Source: Absidia repens (Eukaryota > Mucoromycota > Mucoromycetes > Mucorales > Cunninghamellaceae). Taken from it: a stretch of 64,000 nucleotides of DNA. The stretch spans positions 1,240,001 through 1,304,000 of the forward strand of contig MCGE01000009.1 in NCBI GenBank assembly GCA_002105175.1. Reading direction: 5' to 3'. The notes under the pieces were generated by a model. It worked only from the letters and a program-made list of their open reading frames with translations, searched no databases and was not told the DNA's origin. Shown in pieces: positions 22,423-34,159 of this stretch. A program made the position numbers and the translations under genes. Within the stretch, counting starts at the first letter, position 1. Each line of letters opens with the position of its first letter.

Positions 22423-23677
22423 ATGTCTACTAACTCTATCAAGATATTCACTGGAAACGCTCACCCTGAACTCGCCACTTTGGTATGTCGACATATCGGT
22501 ATTAATCTTGCCCAAGCGACGGTGAAGAAATTTTCGAATCAAGAAACCTCCGTGACGATTGGCGAATCGGTGCGGGACGAGGACGTCTTTATCATACAGT
22601 CTGGTTGTGGAGAAATCAATGATAACTTGATGGAACTTCTTATCATGATCAATGCCTGCAAGGCCGCCTCTGCTCGCCGTATTACCGCTGTGATTCCATG
22701 CTTTTTTTACGCTCGTCAGGACAAGAAGGACAAATCCCGTGCTCCCATTACTGCCAAATTGACGGCCAATATGTTGACGGTTGCTGGCGCCAATCATGTC
22801 ATTACCATGGATCTGCATGCATCCCAAATCCAAGGCTTCTTCAATATACCGGTGGATAATCTTTATTGTGAACTGTCCATGGTCAAGTACATTCGATCTA
22901 ATATACCTAATTGGAAAAATGCTATTATTGTGTCTCCTGATGCTGGTGGTGCTAAACGGTAAGAAAAACCTTAATTTATTTCCATTGGTACTTTTGATAT
23001 ACCTATTACTTTAAAATACTAGATCTCAATAGCAGTAACTCATGACTACCTTTATCTTTATTTATTTATCATAGTGCGACCTCCATTGCTGATCGATTGA
23101 ACCTGGATTTTGCATTAATCCACAAGGAACGACGCAAGGCGAATGAAGTATCTCGCATGGTGCTTGTCGGTGATGTCCGTGGCAAAATTGCGATTTTAGT
23201 CGACGATATGGCGGATACCTGTGGTACATTAGGATTGGCGGCAAAGACGTTGGTGGACAATGGAGCAGAAAAGGTCTATGGTATTGCCGTGCATGGGGTC
23301 TTATCTGGGAAAGCGATTGAAATCATCAACAATTCTGTTATTGAAAAGATTGTGGTCACAAATACTATTCCTCATAATGACAAGGCGGTAAGCTTCTACA
23401 CATTGTACGATAAAATGCGTTGTTCTTATCCTTTTCTTCTTCTTCTTTTTCTTTCTGGTTAGGGCTTGTGTTCTAAATTGGATGTGATTGATGTGTCTAG
23501 TACTTTGGCGGAAGCAATCAGAAGGTAAAGTTGCATACAAGGAATTGTGTAATGATTATATAGGAATATCATGTTATTGAATCATATCTATTTTTTTTTT
23601 TTTTTTTTTTTTTGGTTTGTTATAGGACTCACAATGGCGAATCGATATCTTATCTATTCTCGCCTCCGAGTGTGTAA
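22423..23677 (+). CDS. PRS: Ribose-phosphate pyrophosphokinase (PRPP synthetase)
   Basis: Four exons: 22423-22958, 23075-23387, 23463-23524, 23626-23677 (320 aa, standard length). It transfers pyrophosphate from ATP to ribose-5-phosphate, giving PRPP for purine, pyrimidine, His and Trp synthesis in the cytosol. Diagnostic segments include [19 protein letters not shown], the catalytic flexible-loop region [15 protein letters not shown], the signature [22 protein letters not shown], and the PRPP-binding loop [13 protein letters not shown]. The C-terminal [11 protein letters not shown] is also typical. ATG at 22423 gives the expected MSTNSIKIF start; the upstream in-frame TTG is not a start. Very confident; which paralogue among fungal PRS genes cannot be told. 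Confidence 0.96.
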
Positions 23678-24645
23678 CTGAATTGTCTTCAACATTACAA
23701 TGGGTTATAGGAATATTCAGTATAATAGTAGTGATATCCATCTTCTTTTATTGATTATATTTTTGTTGTACCCTATTTTCAGCATCATCCCCATATCTAT
23801 CTATTATTTATCATTACTATCCCAAAATAAAGTTATCTTCGTTGCTATCAAATATGATAAATTGTATGCACTATATGCTTTTTGTCTTTTTTTTGTTTTT
23901 TTTTTTGAAAAAGAATGCATGATTCACATAACTACTGGGTTCAAATGGTGTGAGTCATGGTTTCTTTACTAAGTATGGTTGCGGAGATCGAGGCGGAGGG
24001 TCTTTGTCGTGATTAAGTTTGACATAATTACTGAAGCAAAACGTGAGGATTAGGATAATCCAAGGAAATGGAAAAGTGATATACTGCACATTGTGGGAAG
24101 CTGAATGTTGTTCATCGCATATTGTACAGTACAATGACTGGGTAGCTATCTTCAATTGACCCGCAAACTCGGACAGCCTACGATCAAATTATCAAAACCT
24201 TTGATGCTCACTCTTTTATAGCCATCTGCTCTTCGGGTAAAAGATAAACCATATGCTACTGGAACTAAAAATATATGAACTATAAGAATCTAGCTATTAC
24301 TGCAGAGTTGCAATGCAACAATCCCTTACAAAAGTCAACGGTAATTAAAATCTCCGGCTGTCTAGGCGCACAATAAGTTGGTAGTTGATTCCCTTTGAAC
24401 GTTTTTACATTGTAGTTTAAACAGCACTAATTGTAGTAAAGAATAATTCATGTACCTGTGACAATAGTTACTTGCTGTTTAATGCATCCAGGGGTTGATC
24501 AGCGAAAACCATTTTCATTCCCCGCTTTAGTTTTTTTCTTTTTATTGCTTTTATCGGGAGGTGCCTTTTTTTCTTCCTCCCTTCCTTTCCCACAACATAC
24601 TGTCACCACATTCTTCAATTTGATAAAAAAACTACATCAACAAGA
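23678..24645. other. Intergenic region
   Basis: About 1 kb without a recognised gene. AATAAA at about 23826 probably serves the PRPP synthetase transcript. A 66-aa minus ORF at 23955-24155 (YCTICDEQH) has no support from neighbouring exons. CT-rich DNA at 24540-24590 precedes the hydrolase gene. Confidence 0.45.
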
Positions 24646-24960
24646 ATGTCACTACTTTTACGGACGCTGTCTTTATTAGGCTTGTTCATGGCGATCATCT
24701 TCCAAGGGAAATCCTTTACAGATACAAGACGAACCTTACCCTCTCTGTATGAACAACCTTCTGAACTATATTCTCCTGATTTTTATGACGGCGGTCACGA
24801 TTTGATCTTACCTATGGGTAGGATGCGTTATTGGGAATTTGGACCAGAAAATGGCAAGCGTGTGTTATTGATTCATGGCATATCTACTGGATCTTCTACC
24901 TATGACAAATTGAGCCGTCTTTTGGTAAGTCAATCATGTACAAGTATCCGGTATGCTGAC

Positions 24961-24991
<31 letters not shown>

Positions 24992-25850
24992 GGAACATGT
25001 TAGGCAGAGAAAAATCATCGCGTGTTAGTGTTTGACCTTTGGGGGCGTGGCTACAGTGATGCTCCTTCCACCTACTATGATGAATCCCTCTATGTGACCC
25101 AAGTTGCCTTGCTTCTTCAAAAAGTAGGATGGAAAAAAACTGACATTATTGGGGTATCTTTAGGAGGTAAACTTGGAAAACCCAGCATGTAGGATAACGA
25201 GACCACCTAGTAATTTTTTTTTCGGTTGTATCATAGGTGGAATTGCTTCTTCCTTTACTGCATTTTATCCAGAATTCGTCAACAAGTTGGTATTGATTGC
25301 TCCTGCAGGATTGATGGATAAAGATGACTTACCTTGGAGTGGGAAATTGGCAAGACATCCATTGATGCGTCATGTTACTTCTCTTCCTATGATACGGCCC
25401 TTGGCATTGTTGGGTGTCAAAAGTTTTTACAAGTCTGCACGAAAAAGTCCCATGAACCCGGAATCTAACACAGTCGCACAGATTGCTTTATATCAATTTG
25501 AACACCACCCAGGATTTCTGCGTGCCTTTCTTGGGACAGTGATGGATTTTCCTTTCTATGGATTACATGAGCGGTACCAGACAGTGGGTCGACTTTGCAA
25601 CACTTCTTCCCTTCATGTGATGGCTCTTTGGGGTGATGCTGACAAGGTAAGCAATAGAAAAAATAAAACTATTGTGTATTAATAATTGCTAACAAACTTA
25701 ATTTAATAGACAGTGCCTTTTGATAATACGAAACTTCTTAAAAAGTATGTCCCAAAAGCCAAGATTCAAGTTTATCCTGGTGGCGGTCATGATATTATCA
25801 TTCAAGAACATGATAAAGTAGCAAATGATATCCTCCACTTTCTTCGTTGA
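24646..25850 (+). CDS. Alpha/beta hydrolase with N-terminal membrane anchor
   Basis: Four exons: 24646-24924, 25004-25166, 25237-25646, 25710-25850 (330 aa). The first ~20 residues are hydrophobic (signal anchor or signal peptide). The fold is clear: oxyanion motif HG at residues 77-78 (LLIHGIS), the DLWGRGYSD strand-turn, nucleophile elbow GVSLGG with Ser145, acid residue near Asp283 in WGDADKTVP, and catalytic His311 in GGGHD. This arrangement suits epoxide-hydrolase/lipase-like enzymes of the endomembrane system; the substrate is unknown. A T32 run sits in the first intron. Unrelated in detail to the other alpha/beta hydrolase at 55.9-57.6 kb, which has a longer membrane N-terminus. Confidence 0.88.
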
Positions 25851-26062
25851 TTTGGTTTGTATGACTTTTACAACAACAGTTATGCAAGTGGTCTCCTTTT
25901 TGCACCCCTGATTCTATTCTCCTCTTCCTTCTCTCCCTCCTTCCTCAGATATAGTATGCTAGATTATTGATCATAATTTTATTCCACCTGCTGAACTCAA
26001 ATACAAAATTCCTCTTCCCCGTCTTCTCCACCCTTTTTTATTATTATCTTTCTTCTTCCTCT

Positions 26063-28128
26063 ATGGTTGTTTATGTTTTATTTTTACTTTTGTATATGGC
26101 CTCTCTGGGTCTAGCATCTTGGCCATCTTTCATTGTTTCGCCCATCTTCACCAAAATCAATCAACAACAACAACAACATCATCACCAGCATGACACGACC
26201 GATGAAACAAGATCTGATGCAGATGACTATGAGCCCTTGCCCAACGATCAATTCTCTACTGGACCTGGTCTTCACGAAGATGGAACACTCCCTAGCACTC
26301 TTATTGACTCTGTACCTTGGCGCGCCAACGCTAGCGAACTAGTTGCAGTGGAACTTTTATGCACTTTGGACGACCAGTTTTGCTCAAAGGTATTAGTGGC
26401 TCTTCAAACTGCTGCTCAAGATTTTACTCATGTTGTCCATTTAAAAACCAAGCTAGTGTAAGGGTACATGCTTATTCTTTTATATGATATGACTAGTGGT
26501 CATGATGAAAGAGGAGGATACTAGCTCAAAAACTCACATTTCATTGATTATTTATTATCTAGGATTCGTGCTGCATACTATGAATTCTGTGACCATATTT
26601 GTGCTAATGATACCTATGGACTAGGCGCTCCATCATCTCAGGTAAATTTTTTTTTTTCGACCGCTTATGCACTTTTATTTTTGCCCATGTTGATTTACTT
26701 TTGTTGTTGTTGTTGATGTCTAGTTTACTCTTCCATTTAAAGACGGCGACATGAACTTTATATATCCCCAAGCTTTGGCCAAACAACTTTCACCTTATGA
26801 ATACACAACTTCTTGGGTCTATCACGACGTTATGATTGAACTGAACCACGATCCTTATATGAACGCTATCGACATGGAAACTCTGCGACGTGATGATGGA
26901 TGGAATGGTACCGGAATACCTCCTTTTGGAAAATATTGGTTCAAGGGCGATCCTGACATCCAGTCATACCAAATAGACTTTGAATATATTCTCTTACATG
27001 AAATACTCCACGGGATGGGATTTGTTAGCTCCTGGGCTGCTTACTTTGACAACACCGCGTCACCGTTTCATACACTTTTGGATGGCATTTTTAATCCCAC
27101 CGATCTACAGTTTGTCACACCTAGTCCCTATTGGTCCATACAACCTCCCACTGGACCTACCTACGTTACTGGATTCCAACCGACAATGATATTCGATAAA
27201 TTTTTGTTCATCACTCCGCCGGCAACAAACGCGACGAAAACATTCGAAAACAACAAGAACAGTCCGCCGACGATACAAAATCACACCTCACTGATGGATC
27301 TCGGGTTCACTTTACAAGACTTTTGTGTTCCTGGTGATGAAGCGTTTATTATCCACTTTGTCCAGGCATTCCAGAAATCAACACAGTCACATGAAGCAAA
27401 ACAGCTTTACTCTATGCTTACGGAAGAACATGCTCTCACCTTCCAATTTGGTCCAACTTTGGTGAATCATAACAATACTGACAATGAGACGTACAACATT
27501 ATGGATTATTTGAACGAAACGTATACACATATGGATCTATTGACGGGGGAGCAAACGTTGAATGCGTTAGATCATCATGAACAATCAGGACGACTTTTCC
27601 GACCAGGTGTGGCGATAGCACATGTTGGCAACGAATTGAGGGATACACCTGACTTTGTTATGACATCGACTTACCGACAAGGGAAAACATTGCAACAACT
27701 GGTGGACGAAGTGTATTCAAAAGCACCCGTGATTCATTACAAGGTGGCACTCAATGAATCAACAACCGTGGAAAGGGTGTACAAGTCACCTATTGGACCA
27801 GGGATTCTGCGTATGTTGGATGCGATAGGTTATGTTACTGTTCTCGATGGAAGTCATACCAATTACTCTGTGCCTGTATATAATGATGGTAGTGGCAGTG
27901 GTGATGATGATGTGGGTAACAGCGATGATGGTCATCCTGGTGGTGAACGACATAGAAAACAACAGCCTTACAACAGCATGATTAGGAAAACCAAAAATAG
28001 CCACCGGAACGTGTGCGACGATATGCGAACATTGGCTACAAAACAAAAGACTCCGACTCGACTGTCCTCTGGCACCACCAAGGTTACCTGTATTTGGCGG
28101 ATCTCTTCTAGTTATAGTGTCATTTTAA
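26063..28128 (+). CDS. Secreted/GPI-anchored zinc metalloprotease-like protein (HExxH)
   Basis: Exons 26063-26457, 26563-26641, 26724-27915 and probably 27986-28128 (602 aa). It has a signal peptide (VLFLLLYMASLGLA), a Gln/His-rich spacer, several N-glycosylation sequons (NTS/NET types) and a zincin motif HEILHGMGF with His250, Glu251 and His254. The substrate is unknown; bacterial and fungal proteins with HExxHGxGF belong to metzincin-like secreted peptidases. The 3' end has two models. Splicing the 70-base intron 27916-27985 gives a Cys-containing tail ending in a hydrophobic LPVFGGSLLVIVSF, typical of a GPI signal. Without splicing the frame runs to 28172 and ends in an odd Tyr/Leu tail. 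I prefer the spliced form. No full family identity is claimed. Confidence 0.75.
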
Positions 28129-28947
28129 AATTATTTATTTTGTGTTTATACAATTTTTATTATTATCTGTAGTTTAGACCTTTATTGTTTCTGATTTTTC
28201 TCTCTCCTTTTATGGGGATTCCTTTTGTTTTATAATAATGATGATTGTTGTTGTTTTTACATTCACACGATTATCATGGACCATTTAGTTAGCTTTTTTC
28301 GGTTTTTTTATGTCCGCTTTTTTTATATACCAAATTTATAATAAAAACCATCTTATTACTCACACACACACACACACACATATCGAAATGAAAAAAAAAA
28401 AAAAAAAAATAGCATGAATGGGTAGTACGAGAAGGAATGAATTTACAAACAGATCCTCGAGTCATTATATCGGAGATGATAATGCCCATGACCTGGGAGT
28501 ATTGATTGTTTACGCTCCTTCTTGTTTTAGAATATATAACAAATGATATTAAGTGTCATGCTTGATTCTACATCATAGGGTTATTCTGTATTTGTTACAA
28601 GATACATTTGTCAATTTCTTTATGAATGATTTCTTTTAGTAACAAAACACACAAAGAAAAAAAAAAGGTTTTAGAATTTTGAATATTCATGCATCTTTAC
28701 AGCGGAGTTGACATCCAATTCTCCCTCCTATTGAACTTTATTTTAGGCTTGGTCATTTCTTCCCCATCTTTGCTCCCCTTTCTATGCCCTCGTCTCCCAT
28801 CCCCCACCCCTTGCGTCAAAAATGCATATAAATATATAAAGACGGAGGTTTTTTCTTTTCCCTTTTTTGCCACCCATATTTTATTCTTTTTTTCTTCTCA
28901 TATAAGTATATACAATACTTATATATAATATATAATTTATATATACG
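28129..28947. other. Intergenic region with (CA)n and A runs
   Basis: No gene was recognised. (AC)n occurs at 28362-28379 next to an A19 run (28390-28408). A TATA-like stretch (28900-28945) directly precedes the ATG of the next gene. Short ORFs here are composed of homopolymers. Confidence 0.45.
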
Positions 28948-29625
28948 ATGAGTGGAACTTGCTTATGTATCAAAGCCAAATGGATCATATTGAAATCATG
29001 GCTGGTTCCATCGTCCTTACCAATTTTACATCGACGTAAAAGCCAACGACAAAAGAAAGAACGACAGCAGCCCGATGTTTTCCAATGTACATCGCAGCAG
29101 CATCAAAATAATCAACTACGCCGTCCATCGCACTGTACAAGTTGTTCTTCACGTCCTTCATCAGAAATACATCAAGAAGATCGCCAAGCCCAGTCAATAT
29201 TCAAACGCCGCCCTAGCCAAAGTTCACAAATGACGATGGCTGATTTACAGCGTGAATCTGAAAAAATAATCGATCTGTTCCTGTTAGCAATGGATGAGGT
29301 AAAAAACTTGTTTTTTTTTGCTTTTATTTATTTTATGCGGAAACCAAACTAACAAAAAAACAATTTATACTTGTTATAGTTGAATTATGCGGGAGACTCG
29401 CAAGGGACATTTTATTATGTCAATGACCGTGTAAGCGCCCAAGAAGCAATTGAAAATTTTTCAAGTGCATCAATGCAGTTGTTGGCTATCGCACATGATC
29501 CTCATTTTAAATCACAATTACAAGCTATGGTACGACCTCGATTATTACTCTTACAAACCAAATTCAATGCATTACCCGAAGTGAATGATCCTCTCACTTA
29601 CCGCCACTCTATCTATTGTTCATAG
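28948..29625 (+). CDS. Unrecognised 198-aa protein
   Basis: Two exons, 28948-29298 and 29380-29625, joined in phase 0 with GTAAAA donor and TTATAG acceptor. The N-terminus MSGTCLCIK has two cysteines that could be acylated. Residues ~25-95 are basic and Gln/Ser-rich. Residues from ~95 are helical: LQRESEKIIDLFLLAMDE across the junction to LNYAGDSQGTFYYVNDR, and then SAQEAIENFSSASMQLLAIA. The helical block looks like a folded domain, but I do not recognise the family. The gene follows a TATA-rich leader and lies ~250 bases upstream of EFR3 in the same direction. Confidence 0.6.
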
Positions 29626-29872
29626 TCCTTTTTCTTTAATTTATACCCAACCTCCCTTTTTCTTCAATCTATTTATTTATCTCTCTATTTTTGAATAAAA
29701 AAAAAGCCCACTCTTGTACATTATTTTACCTACGCTCAAAACCCCCGAGACAAAACGCTAGTGCGGGGTTTTAATGCCGTCGCAAAAAGGTTTTCCATTT
29801 TTTCAATTTTTTTTATTTTCTAATTCTCCCTCCTCTTTTCTCCATTTTGTTTTGATACACATATAGATATAG
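29626..29872. promoter_or_regulatory. Probable EFR3 promoter with 8-bp inverted repeat
   Basis: This short interval holds an AATAAA (29693) for the upstream gene and then an inverted repeat, AAAACCCC at 29738-29745 and GGGGTTTT at 29765-29772, followed by CT/T-rich DNA up to the EFR3 ATG. The regulatory role is inference from position only. Confidence 0.35.
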
Positions 29873-32800
29873 ATGGTGGGCTGTTGTGGTCGTTTTCGAT
29901 TTCGTTACATCAAGCATGCACGACTAGTCAACAATTGCTACCCACAAAAAGTGGGCCAAGTGGAACCTCGACCAGCTGAGCTCAGTTATCTCACCTTCTA
30001 TGCAAGTTCTCGTCCTGCCAAACTGACCAAAGTTGGCACTTACCTTTGCCAAAAAGTGAAATACGATATACGAAAAGGACGAAAAGAGTATGTTAAGGAA
30101 GACTTATATGGATGATTTGGAAGTGTGGGAAACTAAATATCATCTCTATTGTAGAAACAACAAGGTATCACTCCTTATACTCAAGGCTCTCATTCAATCG
30201 TGCAATCGGGATCTCAGTTTATTCTGTCGCTCTGCAGTGGTGCTTCTCACTGATATACTGGATACAAGAGACATGGATTTAATCGATTCTGCTTGTGATA
30301 CTGTAAGTAATGAACTTGAAGAAAAACGAACGACATATATACCCAAAACAAGGAACTAACCATGTTTCTTCTCGCAAAGTTTTATGTATTTTGCAGCTAC
30401 TACGATGGGGCTAATCTTGGTGTAGATCCTGTGTTTACAAATGACTACGAAAATATTGTTAAGCGATTCGCCACATTTGCCGTTTACCTCAACGACGAGA
30501 CTTGCTTGGGTCTACAAATGCGATATAGCGGTCATCGAGCACTCGCTGCCATTGTCAACTCAACTGCCATCAATTCAAACGATATTACGGTTATTTTGGA
30601 CACCCTTATACCACCTTTACTAGCCACTGTCGAACCAGCTTCCCAATCAGCATGGTCTTTGGCCAAAAGGTAAGAACCACAAACATATATACACACACAC
30701 ACAATAGTCGGATCACAAACTTATCTGCCGGTACTTGATTCCTTCTTCTTACTATATTTAGTGTACCTTCTATTGATGTCCGCTCCTCAGTATTTGCGTT
30801 GGAAAACCTCACAATCGGATGGATTCAACAATTGGCGGCTCAAACCTTATCCTTACTCTTCAGCTTATCGAATGGAACTGGCGTACGGGCATCACTTGCC
30901 ACTTGTAAAGAGTACGTAAAGAAATGCATTTCAGATCATGTTTACTGACAATGACTTCTTTTTTTGATAGATATTATTCAGTTAAACAGAAGTGGTGGCC
31001 AACGGAGTTCTGTGAATCAATTTCAGAACTGGTATTACAATCTATTCAGGTAAAAGGACTATTTATGAGTAACGCACATGGAACGTTATGTCTCACTCAC
31101 TCTCATGTTTTCTTTTTCCACTATAGCCTCAATATCGCTATTTGATGCTCATGAATGTGCTTTATTACCTACATCAGCATGTGGACATGACGGACGTATC
31201 ACAGGTCGATCGCTTTGTCGGCAACGTGGCCATCCTTCGAGCCATCCTTACATCCAATTTACAACTGATGGGTATTCCTGTCTTGGAACTGCTTACTGCT
31301 TTATATACTCTCATGATGCGATCTCTGACCAAAACAGGTACTATCTACGACAGCAAACCTACAACGCAACATCCCGAAGAACTCAAGCACTACAGTGTAC
31401 AGCATGATCTCTTTGAAAGCATTGTCGGCCTAGCTTCTCAGTCTTATTATGCCAACCAATGGAACGACATCATCAGTTATATTATTGCCAAACTACGATC
31501 TACCTCTTCCTATAGTGGTCGTTCTCATGGTGGCAATGAAAACACTCTCAGTGACAACAACAACAGCAATGAAAAGAGGATCCATGACGATGTTCCCGAC
31601 TATCTCTACCAGCAATGTAGTGTGCGCTTTTTGGATATATTTCAAGCAAACGCAATCAAGGCTTTGGAAGATGAACCTGCGGATGCCAATACTACTTTCA
31701 CCGTGGAAATTTGGACACCTGGACTGGAAATACTCTATGACTCTTACCAAGGTAACCCCTCCCGCTCTTCTAGGCTTCTCTGAATATACTCATTTAAATT
31801 GATCCACATTATTAATTAGATATTCGATTGAAGTTCGCTGACACTTTGATTCATTTTCTTAATGCAACTCTCAAGGAAAACTCATATTACTTGTAAGATA
31901 TATTTTGTATGGGTATTGAAGAAAGGGGTAGGGGATGAACCAAAGTAGGCGTTGGAAAATATAACTAATGAAATGTTTTTTTTTATCTTCGCTAGATCAT
32001 GCTTGTATACTTCATTCCACCAAGGCCATCCGAACTTCATACACCAATTACTGAACTCCATCTTCGTCTGGTCACGACTTGATAATCTTGATTCAAGGGA
32101 TATTATGGCCATCTATCAATTGCTTTGTTGTATACCTAAACGATTTAATGGCTACGGTATTATCCGGACGGTACCCTTTATCTTCGCTCTACAAAACTTT
32201 GCGGAAGAGTATGTCGATAGTAGTGAAGGTGCTCCTCCTGAAGACGTAGATATTGACGACGTGATGGAAAATCCTCGAACGATGACCGCTATTAGCGCTA
32301 TAGAAGACTCAAATGGCGACAGGATGACCGCAAAAAAAAGTGACGGGGCTGATTGCGATGTTGATGCTACGAAGACCATTGATAACCAACCAATCTCTGC
32401 AGATGATAGCATGATTCCTGGTGTACCGAATGACAAGAACGAAAAAATGATGATACCCATCGAGGGAAACCAACCGGCGCAGAAGATCAATCAGCAATTA
32501 CATCAATCAACGGATCACAATACTTCACAGAAAATTCAACTTCAGTGCTCCTTGGCAGCGATTACACTCGAATGGATGATTATTGTGGCGAAGGCAACGT
32601 CAATGAATCAACTGTTGGACTATGTAAAAAGCATTAAAAACGACAGACGAGAACAGCAGCAAATTCCTCGATTGGATTTATCGATAACCCCTACTGTGGA
32701 TGCTTCTATTATCGACGAAAAGGACGATGAACTCAACAAGGTGACTGAATGGATGGATCGGCAAAAGGTGATCGAAGCAATCTTAGAAGAAGGGAAACTG

Positions 32801-33537
32801 CAAGACAGCAATGGCACCACGGATATGAACCTAGAAGACAAACTTTATGTAGAATGGGGGTCAGATGCTTATAGTAGGTTGAAAAAAAATAACAATAACA
32901 AATGCAACTCTCAAGATGTCTAATGCAAACATGTACCTTCTCCTTTTTCATCTTTTTTAGATAATCAAGAGAAAAGCTTCCGAATTGAAATCGATGACTC
33001 CAACACCGCCAATACTAAACCAAAACTGACACCCGCTATCACAAATAGTAATTTACAGGTAAGTCATGCAATAACAGTGTTCTTCATATGGTGACTGATA
33101 GCAAAGGAAAATTTCGTCTTACCATTTTCTTATAGCATCATCAAAACACGGACAAATCTGTTATCAATGTTGAAAATCTGAAAGGAGCACTGGGTAAAAT
33201 TATGGGGAAAAAAAAAAGGAGGAACTGTGATCAAGGATTATTCATCATGCATGCATTGTTGTTGTTGTTTTGTTTTTCGCATTCTTTCTTGTCTCGGTAG
33301 CTGCTCAACTTTTAGGTAATGAACAAAATGAAGACCAATCGACCCAAAATATCCAAGATCATTCTCAAGTCAAAAATGAATTGGATCATCTGTTATCTGG
33401 ACTGCACTCGTCAGTTCCCTCGACAACAAGGTACGTACAAAAGAGCAACGCTAGTATCACACACCTACACATCACTCACATTTTTTTTATATGAATGTAG
33501 GGATCCCTCTGTATCTTTAGTCAATCCTCCATATTAG
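29873..33537 (+). CDS. EFR3: Efr3 plasma-membrane scaffold of the PI4-kinase complex
   Basis: Twelve exons: 29873-30087, 30155-30302, 30380-30669, 30762-30911, 30971-31049, 31127-31751, 31820-31892, 31996-32873, 32961-33058, 33136-33193, 33301-33430, 33501-33537; 926 aa with consistent phases. Efr3 recruits PI4-kinase Stt4 via Ypp1 to plasma-membrane sites. The N-terminus starts MVGCCGRFRFRYIKHARLV, with adjacent Cys residues for palmitoylation and a basic patch, then NCYP, ELSYLTFYASSRPAKLTKVG, YLILKALIQSC-like and FYVFCSYYDGANLGVDPVF, all hallmarks of the Efr3 N-terminal ARM/HEAT rod. Residues ~600-800 are more acidic and disordered. The third exon starts at 30380, not at the closer TTGCAG at 30396, because the conserved FYVFC precedes YYDG. 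Confidence 0.93.
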
Positions 33538-34159
33538 TTTAGTATTGTAGTTTTAATTAATTAATTTTCTCTAGTTTTACTTTTATGGTACACATCTCAT
33601 ATGAAATAAATATTTATTACTCTATTGCATTATATGATTCAATTTGATTTGATGGTTTATTACTATCGTATATAAAGGTCAGGTCCGTACTGGAATTTGA
33701 GGCCCCTGAATTGATGTGTAAGGACATGAATGAATGAATACTGGGTAGGAGTTTGATATAGTTTTTTGGGAATGGCTCGGGACACTCTCATTTTACACTC
33801 GCGAACTCAAAATGTAACTGATTATACGCGATTTAAAACTTTTCAACACTTACAAGGAACATATTATATATGTATATAAATATCGAACGTCAGAAGGATT
33901 GTTGTTGTTGAAGTATGAGGTTTAATGGGATAGGATTAAACACTCATCATGTTTTACATTATTGTGGGTGACACTGACACCTCAACTGGGATTTTTCTGC
34001 GTGTGTGTGTCGGGGAGGGGGAACAGTATAATTTCAGCGTGGGTATTAATATTGCACTTTGGTGGCGTCTCCTCTGAGCTTTGATGACCTTTGTGTCGGT
34101 TTTATAGAGGGAGGGGAAGATTATTGTCTTTATTATGCCATACTGTACGTAATAATAAC
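33538..34159. other. Intergenic region
   Basis: No gene was recognised between the EFR3 stop and repeat copy C. AATAAA occurs at about 33605. A GTGTGTGTGT stretch is near 34000. Minus ORFs here show no features. Confidence 0.4.

Noticed and set aside
30362..30400. TTGCAG at 30396 as the acceptor for EFR3 exon 3
   Set aside because: It would put the conserved DGANLG segment out of frame; the acceptor GCAAAG at 30379 keeps FYVFC..YYDGANLG.
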